Positions 44,575-55,985 are shown, counted from the first letter of the stretch. The stretch: DNA of 64,000 nt from Leptobrachium leishanense (GCA_009667805.1 CM019063.1:84595877-84659876), one strand, 5' to 3'. A program made the numbers and translations. The notes: a model not told the origin generated them from the letters alone.

Positions 44575-45435
44575 ATTGCCTCCAGCTCACACATGGCATG
44601 GAGATATTGCCCAGGCTCACACATGGGTACTTGCCCCCGGGCTCACACATGGGTACGTGCCCCCGGGCTCACACATGGGTATCTGCCCCTGGGCTCACAC
44701 ATGGGTACCTGCCCCCGGGCTCACACATGGGTACCTGCCCCCCCAGGCTCACACATGTGTATCTGCCCCCCCAGGCTCACACATGGGTATCTGCCCCCCC
44801 AGGCTCACACATGGGTATCTGCCCCCCCAGGCTCACATATGGGTATCTGCCCCCCCGGCTCACACATGGGTATCTGCCCCCCCAGGCTCACACATGGGTA
44901 TCTGCCCCCCCGGCTCACACATGGGTATCTGCCCCCCCCAGGCTCACACATGGGTATCTGCCCCCCCGGCTCACACATGGGTATCTGCCCCCCAGGCTCA
45001 CACATGGGTATCTGCCCCCCCAGGCTCACACATGGGTATCTGCCCCCCCGGCTCACACATGGGTATCTGCCCCCCCAGGCTCACACATGGGTATCTGCCC
45101 CCCCAGGCTCACACATGGGTATCTGCCCCCCCGGCTCACACATGGGTATCTGCCCCCCCGGCTCACACATGGGTATCTGCCCCCCCAGGCTCACACATGG
45201 GTATCTGCCCCCAGGCTCACACATGGTATTTGCCCCCCCCCAGGCTCACACATGGATATTTGCCCCCCCCAGGCTCACACATGGATATTTGCCCCCCCCA
45301 GGCTCACACATGGATATTTGCCCCCCCCAGGCTCACACATGGATATTTGCCCCCCCCCAGGCTCACACATGGATATTTTCCCCCCCCAGGCTCACACATG
45401 GATACTTACCCAGCAGCTCACACATGGGTATTTGC
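44575..45435. repeat. minisatellite, 28-32 bp unit (GGCTCACACATGGGTAT)
   Basis: About 30 units of GGCTCACACATGGGTATCTG followed by C-runs; the last units read ACACATGGATATTTG. The unit is related to those at 23755 and 41068. All forward frames are open through it. Confidence 0.95.
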
Positions 45436-45486
45436 CTCCAGCGCTGTCTTCCTGTAGCCAGTCTCTGCGTGCTGGCGTCGCCGCTG

Positions 45487-45568
45487 GCGTCAAGGAGATG
45501 GAGGCGTGGACTTGGTCCAGGAAGCTGGAAGCAACAAGTCCACGCCTCCGTCTCCTTGACGCCGGCTC
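45487..45568. repeat. inverted repeat in hAT-N B
   Basis: GCGTCAAGGAGATGGAGGCG and CGCCTCCGTCTCCTTGACGC are near-perfect inverses separated by about 30 bp, next to the minisatellite. Confidence 0.85.
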
Positions 45569-45985
45569 GTATTGGGGCTGGCTGCAGCACGCGGCCGCCC
45601 CAGGGTGCCCCACGGGCATTTTTATTTACAATTTTTTATTTTTTTCAATTGGTTGTGCCGGCTGCCGCTGCGCCCTATGCGGGTGCTGCGCTCTAGGCGC
45701 CCGCCTAGTTGGCCTAGCGGCAGCGCCGGCCGTGCTTGAAGCGACATATGACCACCTGTCATTCATCCCGTTGCACAGCACTTCCCATCGGTCCTCATCT
45801 GTCTCTACCCCACTATATGTCCTGCCATGTCATTGTCTACAACCTCCACTGACAGGGATGATGCTACAGTAATGGGTGTACCAGGTCCTTCCTCAGGATG
45901 TGACACCATCCCATCAGCTGCAGATTTACACAGTCAGATTTCGTTGCCCCAGCTGCTGCAGCGTAAGAAAAAATATAGTCCCAAC

Positions 45986-46155
45986 CAGGCCTCAAAATTT
46001 TCACTCTCCTGCTAGCATTTGGCGAGTGGAAATTACATGAAGTCGAGTGGAAATGCAGATGCAGGCAGGGCAGGATAAGGGTTAGGTGGGGCAACTAGTG
46101 GCGAGTAACTCTTAAGGCCTGGCTAGTAGCTTGAGACTTGAAATTTTGAGCCCTG
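45986..46155. mobile_element. 170-bp hAT MITE inside hAT2 transposase
   Basis: Ends CAGGCCTCAAAATTT and AAATTTTGAGCCCTG, with exact 8-bp TSD GTCCCAAC at 45978-45985 and 46156-46163. The intact target is present in hAT1 near 17553. No coding capacity. Confidence 0.95.
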
Positions 46156-48329
46156 GTCCCAACCATCCCCTTGCACAGCGTCTAAATGCCAGCTTGGCAA
46201 AATTACTCGCATTACAGCTGCTGCCTTTCCAGCTGGTGGACTCTGCCTCCTTCTGTGAATTTGTCGAATGTGCTGTACCACAGTGGCAGGTTCCAAAATG
46301 CCATTACTTTTCACGGAAGGCCATTCCAGCACTATACCAGCACGTGGAAGACAATGTTATGGAGTCATTGGGAAAGGCAGTCAGCAGCAAGGTGCATGTG
46401 ACTTTAGACACGTGGTCCAGCAAGCATGGACAGGGTCGTTACATTTCCTTCACGGCACACTGGGTAACACTGATTGCAGCTGGGAGGGATCCAAGACGGG
46501 GCTCTGTGCTGGAGCTTATTCATCCACCATGCCTCCAGAAAGCTGCTTATATGAGGTCTGTCTGCTCCACCACCTCTTCCTCTTCCTCCTCCTCCTCCTT
46601 CTTTGTCTCCGGCGAAGTGGCAATTAAACCGACGCATGGCAGGGGCTACGCAATGGCTCAAGCAAAAAGATGCCATACTGTGCTTGAGCTGGTTTGTTTA
46701 GGGGACAGGAGCCACACCGGGCCAGAAAATCTGTCAGATCTGCAGGGGCAGGTGCAGAGATGGTTAACACCACACCAGCTTGAGCTGGGAATGGTCGTCT
46801 GTGATAATGGCAACAACCTTCTCTCCGCCCTACACCTGGGTAAGTTGACGCATGTACCATGCCTAGCACACGTCCTAAATCTGGTGGTACAGTGTTTCCT
46901 AACCAGGTACCCAGGGCTGGCAGAGCTTCTCAGCCAGACCAGAAAAGTCTGCAGCCACTTCAGACGGTCATTCCCAGCAAGTGTTCGCCTGGCAGAAATT
47001 CAAAGAGAATTCCACCTTCCCACAAACCGTCTGATCTGTGACATGCCCAACAGGTGGAACTCGACATTGGCAATGCTGCAGCATCGGCACAAGCAGCAGA
47101 GGGCCATCAATGAGTACCTGTGTGAGTATGGCACAAGGACAGGTTCAGGTCAACTTGTTTTTTTCCCCCCTGCAGTGGCTGATGATCAATGATGCATGCA
47201 CTGTACTGTCACCATTTGAGGAGGCAACGAGGATGGTAAGCAGGGACAGTGCATGCATCAGTGACACAATTCCTTTAGTGTTCCTGCTGGAGTGCACTCT
47301 GCGGGGAATTATAGATGTGGCACTAGAGGCAGAGCAGCGGGAGGAAGAGGAGGACTTCCCTAGCTCTCAAGGCCCCAGTCTTTACGCAGACAGCATTCCT
47401 GCGGGTCCTCAGATCAGACAGGAGGAGAATGAGGAGGAGGAGAAATATTTAAGTTATGGGGGCATTGAAGGTGGAGATTCCTCAAGGGAGGGTTTTGTGT
47501 CCCCAAAAACCCAAGGACTAGTACGTGGCTGGGAGGAGGAAATGCACGATACGGTCATCCTCATTGACCAGGAAGACTCGGCAGCTAATGCCACCTCCAA
47601 CCTACACTGCATGGGCTCCATTATCCTGCAAAGCCTGCTAAAGGACCCCAGGATTCGTGCTATCAAGGAGAGGGATCATTACTGGTTGGCAACCCTTCTT
47701 GATCCACGATACAAGGGTAAGGTTGCAGAGCTCATCCTGCCTTCACAGAGGGAGCACAGGATGAAACAACTTGAGGGCGCTCTAAAGCGACAGTTGTGTA
47801 ACACCTTTCCAGGCACTGGTAGGTTACCAAGTGATGACACAGGTGCTTCTGAGGCTGGGGTTTATCAGAAGAAGTGCGGTGAAAGGGGCCGTTTGACTGA
47901 TGCTTTTTCCAATTTTTTTAGTCCACGACACCCAGGGACGTCAAATGTAGGCACTCATTGCCAGCGTCTTCACTATATGGTGCAGGACTACCTAGCGGCA
48001 AAGGCAGACCTGGATACTTTTACAGCAGATGATCCACTGGCTTACTGGGTGTTGAGATTGGATCACTGGCCAGAACTTAGCCAATATGCTATGCAGCTAC
48101 TAGGTTGCCCTTCATCTAGCGTGCTTTCTGAAAGGAAGTTCAGTGCCGCAGGAGGTTTTGTCACAGACAAAAGAGTGCGTCTGTCCATCGACTCTGTAGA
48201 CCAGCTGACATTTATAAAAATGAATTAGTCCTGGATCAGCAGCTATCACTCCCCTGATGCTGATGTAATTGAATAGATCGTGGATCTCTTCTGCATTCCC
48301 AAAACCTCTACCACTGCACTCTTCCACAA

Positions 48330-48640
48330 TATCTAAGAGGGGTTACGGTGTGAAGGCACTAGCTGGCACCAAAGGCCCAATATTTGGGTGCACTGACGCG
48401 TGTACCAGATTCATTTCATTTTAATATTTGATGGCAAGGTCCACCCCTGCACTTTTCCACAATACCTCAGAGGGGTTACGGTGTGAAGGCACTAGCTGGC
48501 ACCAAAGGCCCAATATTTGGGTGCACTGACGCGTGTACCAGATTCATATCATTTTAATATTTGATGGCAGGGTCCACCCCTGCACTCTTCCACAATACCC
48601 CAGAGGGGTTACGGTGTGAAGGCACTAGCTGGCACCAAAG
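48330..48640. repeat. 3-copy tandem array, 133-bp unit, in hAT2 3' region
   Basis: GGGGTTACGGTGTGAAGGCA recurs at about 48340, 48472 and 48605, with TTGGGTGCACTGACGCG and CCACCCCTGCACT between. Homologous to the 11-copy array of hAT1. Confidence 0.92.
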
Positions 48641-49223
48641 ACCCAATTTTAATGCACCTGTTGTTACTTTCATCCAAAGCCTGCATAAGTTTCACCATAA
48701 TTTAGCCCAAAAATCACTAAACTTGTTCTGCGTGTCCTAATACGTCTCCTTTTTTCATACAGGCTGCCACCCCAAGCAGTTGTTTATGAATAGATTAAAA
48801 GAAAACCATTTACCGTCATTTGAAATGTCATTTTTTCCTTTTTAAAATAGTTCTATACATCCTACAAATCCGCCACTTCGGCAGGTTATGGGGACCTCCT
48901 AGGCATGATATTTGAAGGAATTTTTCATTTTTATTCTTAACCTTTATGTCATGGAAAAATCACTGTTCCTTTAAAAACGTTTTTTTTTTACTTTTTTTCC
49001 TTGTTTCCTGTCCCCCAGGGCACTACCCGGACCGCCATACACCTTTTATGGCAAATATCTTGCATATATGCCCTCTTGGAGGGCACTCTAAAATTCGAAC
49101 GTTGAGTCCCATTGACTTGCATTGAGTTCGAATTGTGTTCGCGTTCGAATTCGAACTTTTTCAAATTTTCGTGTTCGAATGCGAATCGTACACGGGGGTG
49201 TTCAGCCCATCACTACTGAAGGC

Positions 49224-49401
49224 CACAATTCACACGTTTAGACCCAGATTTTCGGCTGACAGTCCAGTCTTTAAACACTTTAACAACACCTGCTCTTGAA
49301 CATTTAATGAATTCTGCTGTGTTGCTGATACTCGCTCCATGGCTCCGAGCGCCAAAAATCATCCCACGTTGAAAGGCTGTTAAATCGCGTTGTGTACCCA
49401 T
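49224..49401 (-). pseudogene. Tc1 transposase, N-terminal part
   Basis: Starts MGTQRDLTAFQRGMIFGARS and continues AEFIKCSRAGVVKVFKDW, the first helix-turn-helix that binds the Tc1 ends. Cut at CTGAAGGC, the hAT2 target site. Confidence 0.9.
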
Positions 49402-49792
49402 ATCTAAAGAAAAAAATCACTTCTACTGTCGTGGTAAACAGCCTGCTTCCCTATTTAGCAACTGTTTAGTCTGGCCCTCTAGCAACTTCAGCACGAAATT
49501 ATAGCTAATTTGCTTAAAAAAGTCAGGTGGTCATAATAATCTGGCCACTCAGTGTATATGTCTTGTGGTTAATTTTTGGATTCCACTTGTAATCATTGAA
49601 TTTATGGCCATTATATTTGCCTCATTAATAGGGATATATCTATAAGGTTTATTCCCTATATATGGGATCGTCCACATATTTTGGAGTTAGTAGTGCCATA
49701 TAGACCTATTCCTATACATGATTAAAACCATTCATGTTTCCAGTCTGGCGCCCCATCAACTAGAAATGTCACCAGCTGCCACTGCCTAAGGG

Positions 49793-50475
49793 ACTCCTGA
49801 ATTTACTTCTGCAAAGTGGGCTACAGACTATGATTTTTATATTGTCTGTACATATGCTCCGTTATTCAAGTCTTTAATATACTAGTTGTCCAAGATATGT
49901 CATGGAGAGCACACTGACATGTAAGTAAATAAACAACATTGGATGAATTACACAGAATGAATGAATTGACTAAAAAATCTTCTCCTGTCATACTAGATCT
50001 GAAGCTGTTTGTGCATTTGTCATGGAACTAGATTCCTTATTTGTTTTCCCCCTATGATTTTACTTAGAATGGATTATTCCACTCTCCCTGTCTAAGTCAC
50101 ATAGTTAGTTTGGTCTAGACACATTTCCTGCTAAAGTAGGCAGCCTATCCCCCAGTCTTACCAAAGAGGCAGTCGGCAAGCATCTGTCTGTACTGGGTGA
50201 TTGCATCCCGCTTTTACTGTCCTCCCATAACAAGGTACATCTGAGAAGCCCTCTCTTCCTAGAATACACCTTTTATTTACTGTTACTTTCCTAATAAAGC
50301 GAAGGAAATGCAAAGGACTTTGTGTGCATTGAAAAGGGGATGAGTTGAAGCTATCTGACTTAAATCATATCCCGCATGTGGCATTCACTTCTTGCTTATG
50401 ACCCTGGGGTTCCAGAATAATTTCTTTTTACTACCTATCTTTCTACTACAAGTAAAAATGTCACGGTAAAAGAAA
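49793..50475. other. intergenic, nothing recognised
   Basis: AT-rich sequence between the hAT nest and the next retroelement. No gene or repeat ends seen. Confidence 0.4.
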
Positions 50476-50491
50476 CCTTTTTATTTTCTTA

Positions 50492-51315
50492 AATACAGAA
50501 AAAATGGCGTCGCGCCCATACTCACCGGAGCGGCTGCAACTGCCAGGAGTAACAGCCCAGTTAATGTATAAAACATAACAAGGAAAAAAGGTGTCATCTT
50601 TACAGAGTGAGTACCTAACAATTGTAACCAAAAGGCCGCTCTACTGAGCAGCTCCAAGCCTCTCCTGCTGCTTTTCAGCTGCAGAACGACGGACTGGTGT
50701 TACAAGCATGATATACATAAATACAGAAAAAATGGCGTCGCGCTCATACTCACCGGAGCGGCTGCAACTGCCAGGAGTAACAGCCTATAAAACATATGTA
50801 TAAAACATAACAAGGAAAAAAGGTGTCATCTGTGCTCATTTCTATGTGTTCCATGTACAACAAAACTGAGAAACTAGAAACGAGCGCAGATGACACCTTT
50901 TTTCCTTGTTATGTTTTATACATTAACTGGGCTGTTACTCCTGGCAGTTGCAGCCGCTCCGGTGAGTATGGGCGCGACGCCATTTTTTCTATATTTATGT
51001 ATATCATGCTTGTAACACCAGTCCGTCGTTCTGCAGCTGTTCTTCTTTCCATGTTTTTGTTTTTAATCCCAAATGGGAAGTGTTTGGTGCGTGTATAAAT
51101 AAAGCCCACCATCTTTGCCTCTCCTTGGCTGAAAAGCAGCAGGAGAGGCTTGGAGCTGCTCAGTAGAGCGGCCTTTTGGTTACAATTGTTAGGTACTCAC
51201 TCTGTAAAGAGGTGCCGTGAAGTGGCGAGTAAGCTTACGTTGCAATGGCCATTGAAACAAACAAAAACCTCAGTTTTGTTGTACATGGAACACATAGAAA
51301 CGAGCGCAGATGACA
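50492..51315. mobile_element. retroelement with tandem and inverted internal copies
   Basis: The flanks share up to 16 bp, CCTTTTTATTTTCTTA, at 50476-50491 and 51316-51331. Inside, the AAATGGCGTCGCGC block occurs twice in minus orientation (from 50510 and 50730) and once inverted (to about 50985). A fold-back runs from 50676 to 51039 with tips near 50875. The rest matches the 373-bp insertion in hAT1. It includes a TATAAATAAA box and CCGGTGAGTATGGG, which resembles a splice donor. Family not identified. Confidence 0.75.
50676..51039. repeat. fold-back repeat
   Basis: CAGCTGCAGAACGACGGACT at 50676 is mirrored by AGTCCGTCGTTCTGCAGCTG ending 51039 (one central difference allowed), and the arms run about 170-190 bp to a short loop near 50875. 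Confidence 0.85.
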
Positions 51316-52149
51316 CCTTTTTATTTTCTTAGAAGTTCTTTAAAATTATAGGTTTATTCTTCTCTACAAAACTACATATAGTCTATATTAGAGTTAATTT
51401 TATGCTCTTTAGGGATGTGCACCGATTTTTTTTTGGATTCGTTTCGGTTCGGCTCGTTCGGGTTTTTAAAATTTTCATTTTGGATCGTTTCGGCTGATTT
51501 TAGTTTCGTTTCGTTTCGGCTCGTTTTTCGTATCGACTTTTTTGTCGTGATATCGGAAATTTTCAGGATTTTCGGATAGTCTGTTCTCTTCGTTTCAAAG
51601 TGTCTATTCATTTTGACTTAAACTAACAGTATTTCGGATGCTCCGATATTTCGGTCGATACGGTAATTCTGCTGGTTCTATCGTTTTTTATGAAAGATCC
51701 TCTTTTTCTTATGAATATGCATTGCACAACTTTATTTAATCATATTAAAATGGTTTGAAAGAAAAAAAATGAACAAATCGATTTAAAAAAACGCAAAAAA
51801 TACTGACCCAAATGGTTTGACTTTAAAAAAAAATTAAAAACCAGAACAAAATGTTTTAAAACGGAAAAAGCTGAACAAAATTATCTGAAACAAAAAAAAC
51901 CCCGAACAAAACAAATAATTTAAAACGGAAAAAAAAAAAATTAGTGCAGCATAATGAATCCGCACTTCTACAGAATAATGCAGCATATGAATCTGCACTC
52001 TGCAGGATAGCACCTCTACACCATAATTAATGCAGCATATTAATCCGCACACTGCAGGGCAGCACCTCTACACCATAATTAATGCAGCATATGAATCTAC
52101 ACACTGCTGGGCAGCACTTCTCTAGTATAAGTATAATTTATGCAGCATA

Positions 52150-53080
52150 TTTTTTTTCAATTTAAAAAATTATTTGCGTATTTTACTTTTTATTAAATAT
52201 CTCTTAAACCATGTTTTTGTTTCATCTGCAGCAATATGCCATTTCTTTAAATTAATTTTTTTAATTTTTTGGGCATTTTTCGTGAAGTTTTGGGTTAATC
52301 TTTAGGGTTAACTAATTTTAAACAAAACTAGGCTTTATATTTTTCAATGTAAAAAATTATTTGCGTTTTTTTACTTTTTATTAAATATCTCTTAAACCCT
52401 TTTTAGTTTCATCTACAGCAATATGCCATTTTATTTAGTTTTTTGGGCATTTTTGGGGAATTTTTGGGTTAATCTTTAGGGTTTCTAATTAATTTTACAC
52501 AAAACTAGGCGTTATTCCTCCATAAAAGTATTGTTTTCAATGTAAAAATATAAAAATAAAGTAACTTTTTATTAAATAGCTCTTAAAACATTTTTAGTTT
52601 CATCTGCAGCAATATGCCATTTTTTTAAATAATTTTTTTGGGCATTTCTTGGGAATTTTTGGGTTATTCTTTAGGGTTAACTAATTTTAAACAAAACTAG
52701 GCTGTATACTTTCCCATGTAAAAAGTTATTTGTGGTTTTAACTTTTTATTATATATCTCTTAAACCATTTTTAGTTTCATCTGCAACAATATGCAATTTT
52801 TTTATTTTTGTTTTTGTTTTTTTGGGCATGATTTTGGAATTTTTGGGTTAATCTTTAGGGTTTCTAACAAATTTTAAACAAAACTAGGCTTTATCCCTCC
52901 ATACTTTTCAATGTAAAAAATTATTTGCGCTTTTAACTTTTTATTAAATATCTCTTAAAACATTTTTTAGTTTCATCTGCAGCAATATGCCATTTTTTTA
53001 TAAATTCTTTAGAATTTTTTGGGCATTTTTCGGGTATTTTTGGGTTAATCTTTAGAGTTTCTAACTATTTTTAAATGTAA
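52150..53080. repeat. tandem units, left arm of large palindrome
   Basis: Five units of about 185 bp, each with TTTTTATTAAATATCTCTTA, AGTTTCATCTGCAGCAATAT, TTTTTGGGTTAATCTTTAGG and AAACAAAACTAGGC. The same unit appears in inverse orientation at 53640-53706 and 55594-55985. Confidence 0.93.
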
Positions 53081-53081
53081 T

Positions 53082-53640
53082 AACGGGGTCTGTTTTTTTC
53101 TTTGCTGAAATAGTCTGATTAAATGTTTTACTATCGGTGACGGCCCAAGGTTCAGAATCAACACCCTGGACAGTAGTCGATGGTGAAACACTTCATCTAT
53201 TTTATTTTTTTATTATTTTATTTATTTATTTATTTTATTTATTTTTTTCCAACATCGAGACCTTGGATAATCCAAGGTCCTGATCTGTAGAAAATAGACG
53301 GCTGATGTGGATAACGAAATACTTAATCAGCCATCTATCATCAGAAGACATCATCCGTCTATTTTCTACAGATCAGGACCTTGGATAGTAACAAGTTGCT
53401 ACTGTCCAAGGGCCTGATCTGTAGAAAATAGACAGCTGATGTGGATAACGTCAGACTTACTCTATCCAGTGTGCCGATGTGAAAAAAATAAAACTAAAAA
53501 AAATAAAAAATAGATGGTTTCACCATCGACTACTGTCCAGGGTACTGATTCTGAACCTTGGACCTTCACCGATAGTGAAACATTTAATTAGACTATTTCA
53601 GCAAAGAAAAAAACAGACCCCGTTATTACATTTAAAAATA
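53082..53640. repeat. core of large palindrome
   Basis: AACGGGGTCTGTTTTTTTCT (53083) pairs with AGAAAAAAACAGACCCCGTT near 53625, and GGACAGTAGTCGATGGTGAA with TTCACCATCGACTACTGTCC. Nested inside are direct and inverted copies of CTGATCTGTAGAAAATAGAC. The centre is near 53350. Confidence 0.93.
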
Positions 53641-53706
53641 GTTAGAAACGCTAAAGATTAACCCAAAAATTCCCAAAAAATGCCCAGAAAATCCCCAAAA
53701 AATTAT

Positions 53707-55593
53707 TTAACCCTTTCGCTGCTGAGGCATTTCACGCCTCTGTGCTGAGCTCATTTTTACCTGTTTCGCTCATCTTGTTTAAATGCGTTTCGAAGGCTTA
53801 TTTTAGTATATGACCCAGACATATTATATTTCATTCTCGGCAGATTCATAATATGTCATTATTATATGTATACGTCATTTCCTGTCTGTACATTATAACA
53901 AAAAATGCAATAAAATATGAATTTTCAATAATTTACAACGTGTAAAGTGTTTTCTTTCACATTTTAACATGCAAGCATATTTTGTATGGGGTGCGCTTGT
54001 TAAAAAAATTAGAAATGGGGTCTCGTTACATTTTTTTTGGGGGAAAATTACGCGATTTTTAACAAACGCACCGCATACAAAAATCGTTAGTGCAGCATCA
54101 TTGTTCACATTATAATTGAAATGGGAACAATATTGCTGCATTAACAAAGCAAAAACAAAAAAACTTGTTTATTTTTTTTATAATTTTTTCAAAATATTTT
54201 TTTATTTTGATTTTAAATTTTTATTGTTTTTAAAAAACCTTTTTACATGGTCATGTTTGGTATCGTTGGAAAGGCCATGCTCTGGCCGATCCAACAGTAC
54301 CAAACATTAACCCCTAGCTGCCATGGATCGGGAGATAGGGGGTTCATTGGAACCCCCTATCTCCACCATTGGTGGCAGTTAGGGGTTAACTCCAGGACTG
54401 TCGTCAGGGGGCATTCCTGGAAGCTTGGCCGACATCCAAGATGTCGACCAGCTCCGGGAGTGGATCACGATTCGGTGTTTTTCGGCGCCGAATCGTGATC
54501 AGGCACCCAAGGGGTTAAAGGCAGGCACGGTTTACCCTAACCTCAACATCTGAGGAAAGGGATTTAGGGGTTATTATTGCAGAGGATCTAAAGGTAAGTA
54601 GTCAATGTAATAGAGCAGCAGGAAATGCTAGCAGAATGCTTGGTTGTGTAGGGAGAGGTATTAGCAGTAGGAAAAGGGAAGTGCTCATGCCACTGTACAG
54701 AGCACTGGTGAGACCTCACTTGGAGTACTGTGTGCAGTACTGGAGACCGTATCTCCAGAAGGATATAGACACCTTAGAGAGAGTTCAGAGAAGGGCTACT
54801 AAAATGGTGTACGGCTTGAAGGAGAAAAGTTACCAGGAAAGGCTTAATGATCTTAACATGTACAGCTTGGGAAAAAGACGAGACAGAGGAGATATGATAG
54901 AAACATTTAAATACGTAAAGGGAATCCACAAGGTAGAGGAAGGGAGTATATATAAAAGGAAACAAAGTAGCAAAACAAGAGGTCATAGTCTTAGATTAGA
55001 GGGGCAAAGGTTTAAAAGTAACATCAGAAAGCATTATTTTACTGAGAGGGTGGTGGATACATGGAACAGTCTTCCAGTTGAAGTGGTAGACGCCAAAACA
55101 GTAATTGAATTTAAGCAGGCATGGAATAGGCATAAGGCTATCCTAAACAAAAGATAAATCCAGGTAAAGTATCCATGTAATTGGGCAGACTAGATGGGCC
55201 GTAAGGTTCTTATCTGCCGACATTTTTCTATGTTTCTATGTTTAAAGGGCCCTTCCAAACCGTGCCTGCCTTCAGCCACAGGACCCTGGCAATCGTTATG
55301 GAGAGAGGTCTGAAGGACCTCCCCCCTCCCTTTCAGGCGCCTCCTCCTCACTCGCGGAGGGGGCACCTGAAATAGATGTCATTGCGCCGCCGCGATGACA
55401 TCTATTGGTGCTGGCGGTGGTCCCGGGTGCTGGGCTGACATCGAGGAAGTCAGCCCACACCGGGGGCACAGCGATCGGCCGGAATGCGGCCAATCGCTGG
55501 CCGCAAAGGGAGGACGCGCTCAGCGCGTCCTCTGCACCCAACGGTACCTGCGGGTGGACACGCTGAGCACGTCCACCGCAACGAAAGGGTTAA
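53707..55593. mobile_element. piggyBac-type MITE (TTAA) containing a CR1
   Basis: TTAACCCTTTCGCTGC at 53707 is mirrored by GCAACGAAAGGGTTAA ending 55593, with TTAA target duplications as for piggyBac. It contains GGTATCGTTGGAAAGGCC at 54260, a short hairpin at 54331-54366, and arms AAAGGCAGGCACGGTTT and AAACCGTGCCTGCCTT on both sides of the CR1. It sits in the right arm of the palindrome. Confidence 0.85.
54530..55243 (+). pseudogene. 5'-truncated CR1-type LINE
   Basis: Starts inside the reverse-transcriptase ORF at TSEERDLGVIIAEDL and keeps an open frame GCVGRGISSRKREVLMPLYR, RPHLEYCVQYWRPYLQKDID to AILNKR and TAA at 55157, then the short 3' UTR and TTTCTATG tail. Nearly identical to the CR1 at 21755-25985 and not interrupted at AGCACTGG, so it serves as the empty-site control for hAT-N A. 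Confidence 0.95.
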
Positions 55594-55985
55594 AAAAATG
55601 GCATATTACAGCAGATTAAACTAAAAAATGTTTTAAGAGATATTTTAAAAAAGTTAAAAACGCAAATAATTTTTTACATTGAAAAGTATGGAGGGATAAA
55701 GCCTAGTTTTGTTTAAAATTAGTTAGAAACCCTAAAAGATTAACCCAAAAATTCCCAAAAAATGCCCAAAAAATCCTAAAAAATTAATTTAAAAAAATGG
55801 CATATTGCTGCAGATGAAACTAAAAATGTTTTAAGAGATATTTGATAAAAAGCTAAAAACACAACTATATTTTTACATTGAAAAGTAAAGTATGGAGGAA
55901 TAAAGCCTAGTTTTGTTTAAAATTTGTTAGAAACTCTAAAGATTAACCCAAAAATTCCCAAAAAATTCCCAAAAAAGTATAAATA
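55594..55985. repeat. tandem units, right arm of large palindrome
   Basis: About two inverse units of the 185-bp repeat, with GATTAACCCAAAAATTCCC, ATGGCATATTGCTGCAGATG and TTTTAAGAGATAT. Confidence 0.93.

Larger units (their letters stand above)
44488..45734. mobile_element. non-autonomous hAT with internal minisatellite and hairpin (hAT-N B)
   Basis: Ends CAGGGCCGGTGCTAG and, inverted, CACGGCCGGCGCTGC. The 8-bp TSD CTTGAAGC is exact at 44480-44487 and 45735-45742. It carries about 30 units of a 28-32 bp minisatellite and an inverted repeat around 45487-45568. Inserted within the BED finger of hAT2. Same family and layout as hAT-N A. Confidence 0.95.
43637..48228 (+). pseudogene. hAT transposase with decayed BED finger (hAT2)
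   Basis: Begins MSKRPKRTGRRSQTQIRGQA at 43637. Same domain order as hAT1: acidic N-terminus, BED finger, LDTWSSKHGQ, VCDNGNNLLSAL, CDMPNRWNSTLAML, LLDPRYKGK and the dimerisation block. Defects: a shift near 44040, a BED finger with ICKPFLKR where hAT1 has ICNLCQRR (second Cys lost), two insertions (44488-45734, 45986-46155), a frame change at a T7C6 run near 47170, and TAG at 48226 where hAT1 has CAG, removing the last 14 residues. Confidence 0.93.
42477..49215 (+). mobile_element. second autonomous-type hAT transposon, 6.7 kb (hAT2)
   Basis: Terminal repeats TAGGGATGGGCTG and its near-inverse CAGCCCATCACTA, with an exact 8-bp TSD CTGAAGGC at 42469-42476 and 49216-49223. Inside, left to right: GTTCG-rich subterminal region, TATA box (42760), 5' array, transposase (43637-48228) and a 3-copy 3' array. 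It is a relative of hAT1 in opposite orientation and is itself invaded at 44488 and 45986. Confidence 0.95.
41596..49556 (-). mobile_element. Tc1/mariner transposon split by hAT2
   Basis: Ends TACACCGAGTGGGCAGATTA (41596) and, inverted, TACACTGAGTGGCCAGATTA (49556) share the following TTATGACCA; TA dinucleotides flank as expected. Without the hAT the element is about 1.2 kb, the usual Tc1 size. It lies inside the outer hAT element. Confidence 0.93.
40587..49784. mobile_element. outer hAT-type element of the nest
   Basis: Exact 8-bp duplications CCTAAGGG at 40579-40586 and 49785-49792 flank CAGTGGTGACTTGTCC at the left and, inverted, CAGTGGCAGCTGGTGAC at the right. The original element outside the Tc1 is only about 1.2 kb; the other 8 kb are later insertions. 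No transposase of its own was seen. Confidence 0.85.

Noticed and set aside
44477..45872. Three overlapping forward frames of 326-424 codons with HTWVSAPPG-type text
   Set aside because: Frames run through the hAT-N B minisatellite and across transposon borders, so they are repeat by-products.
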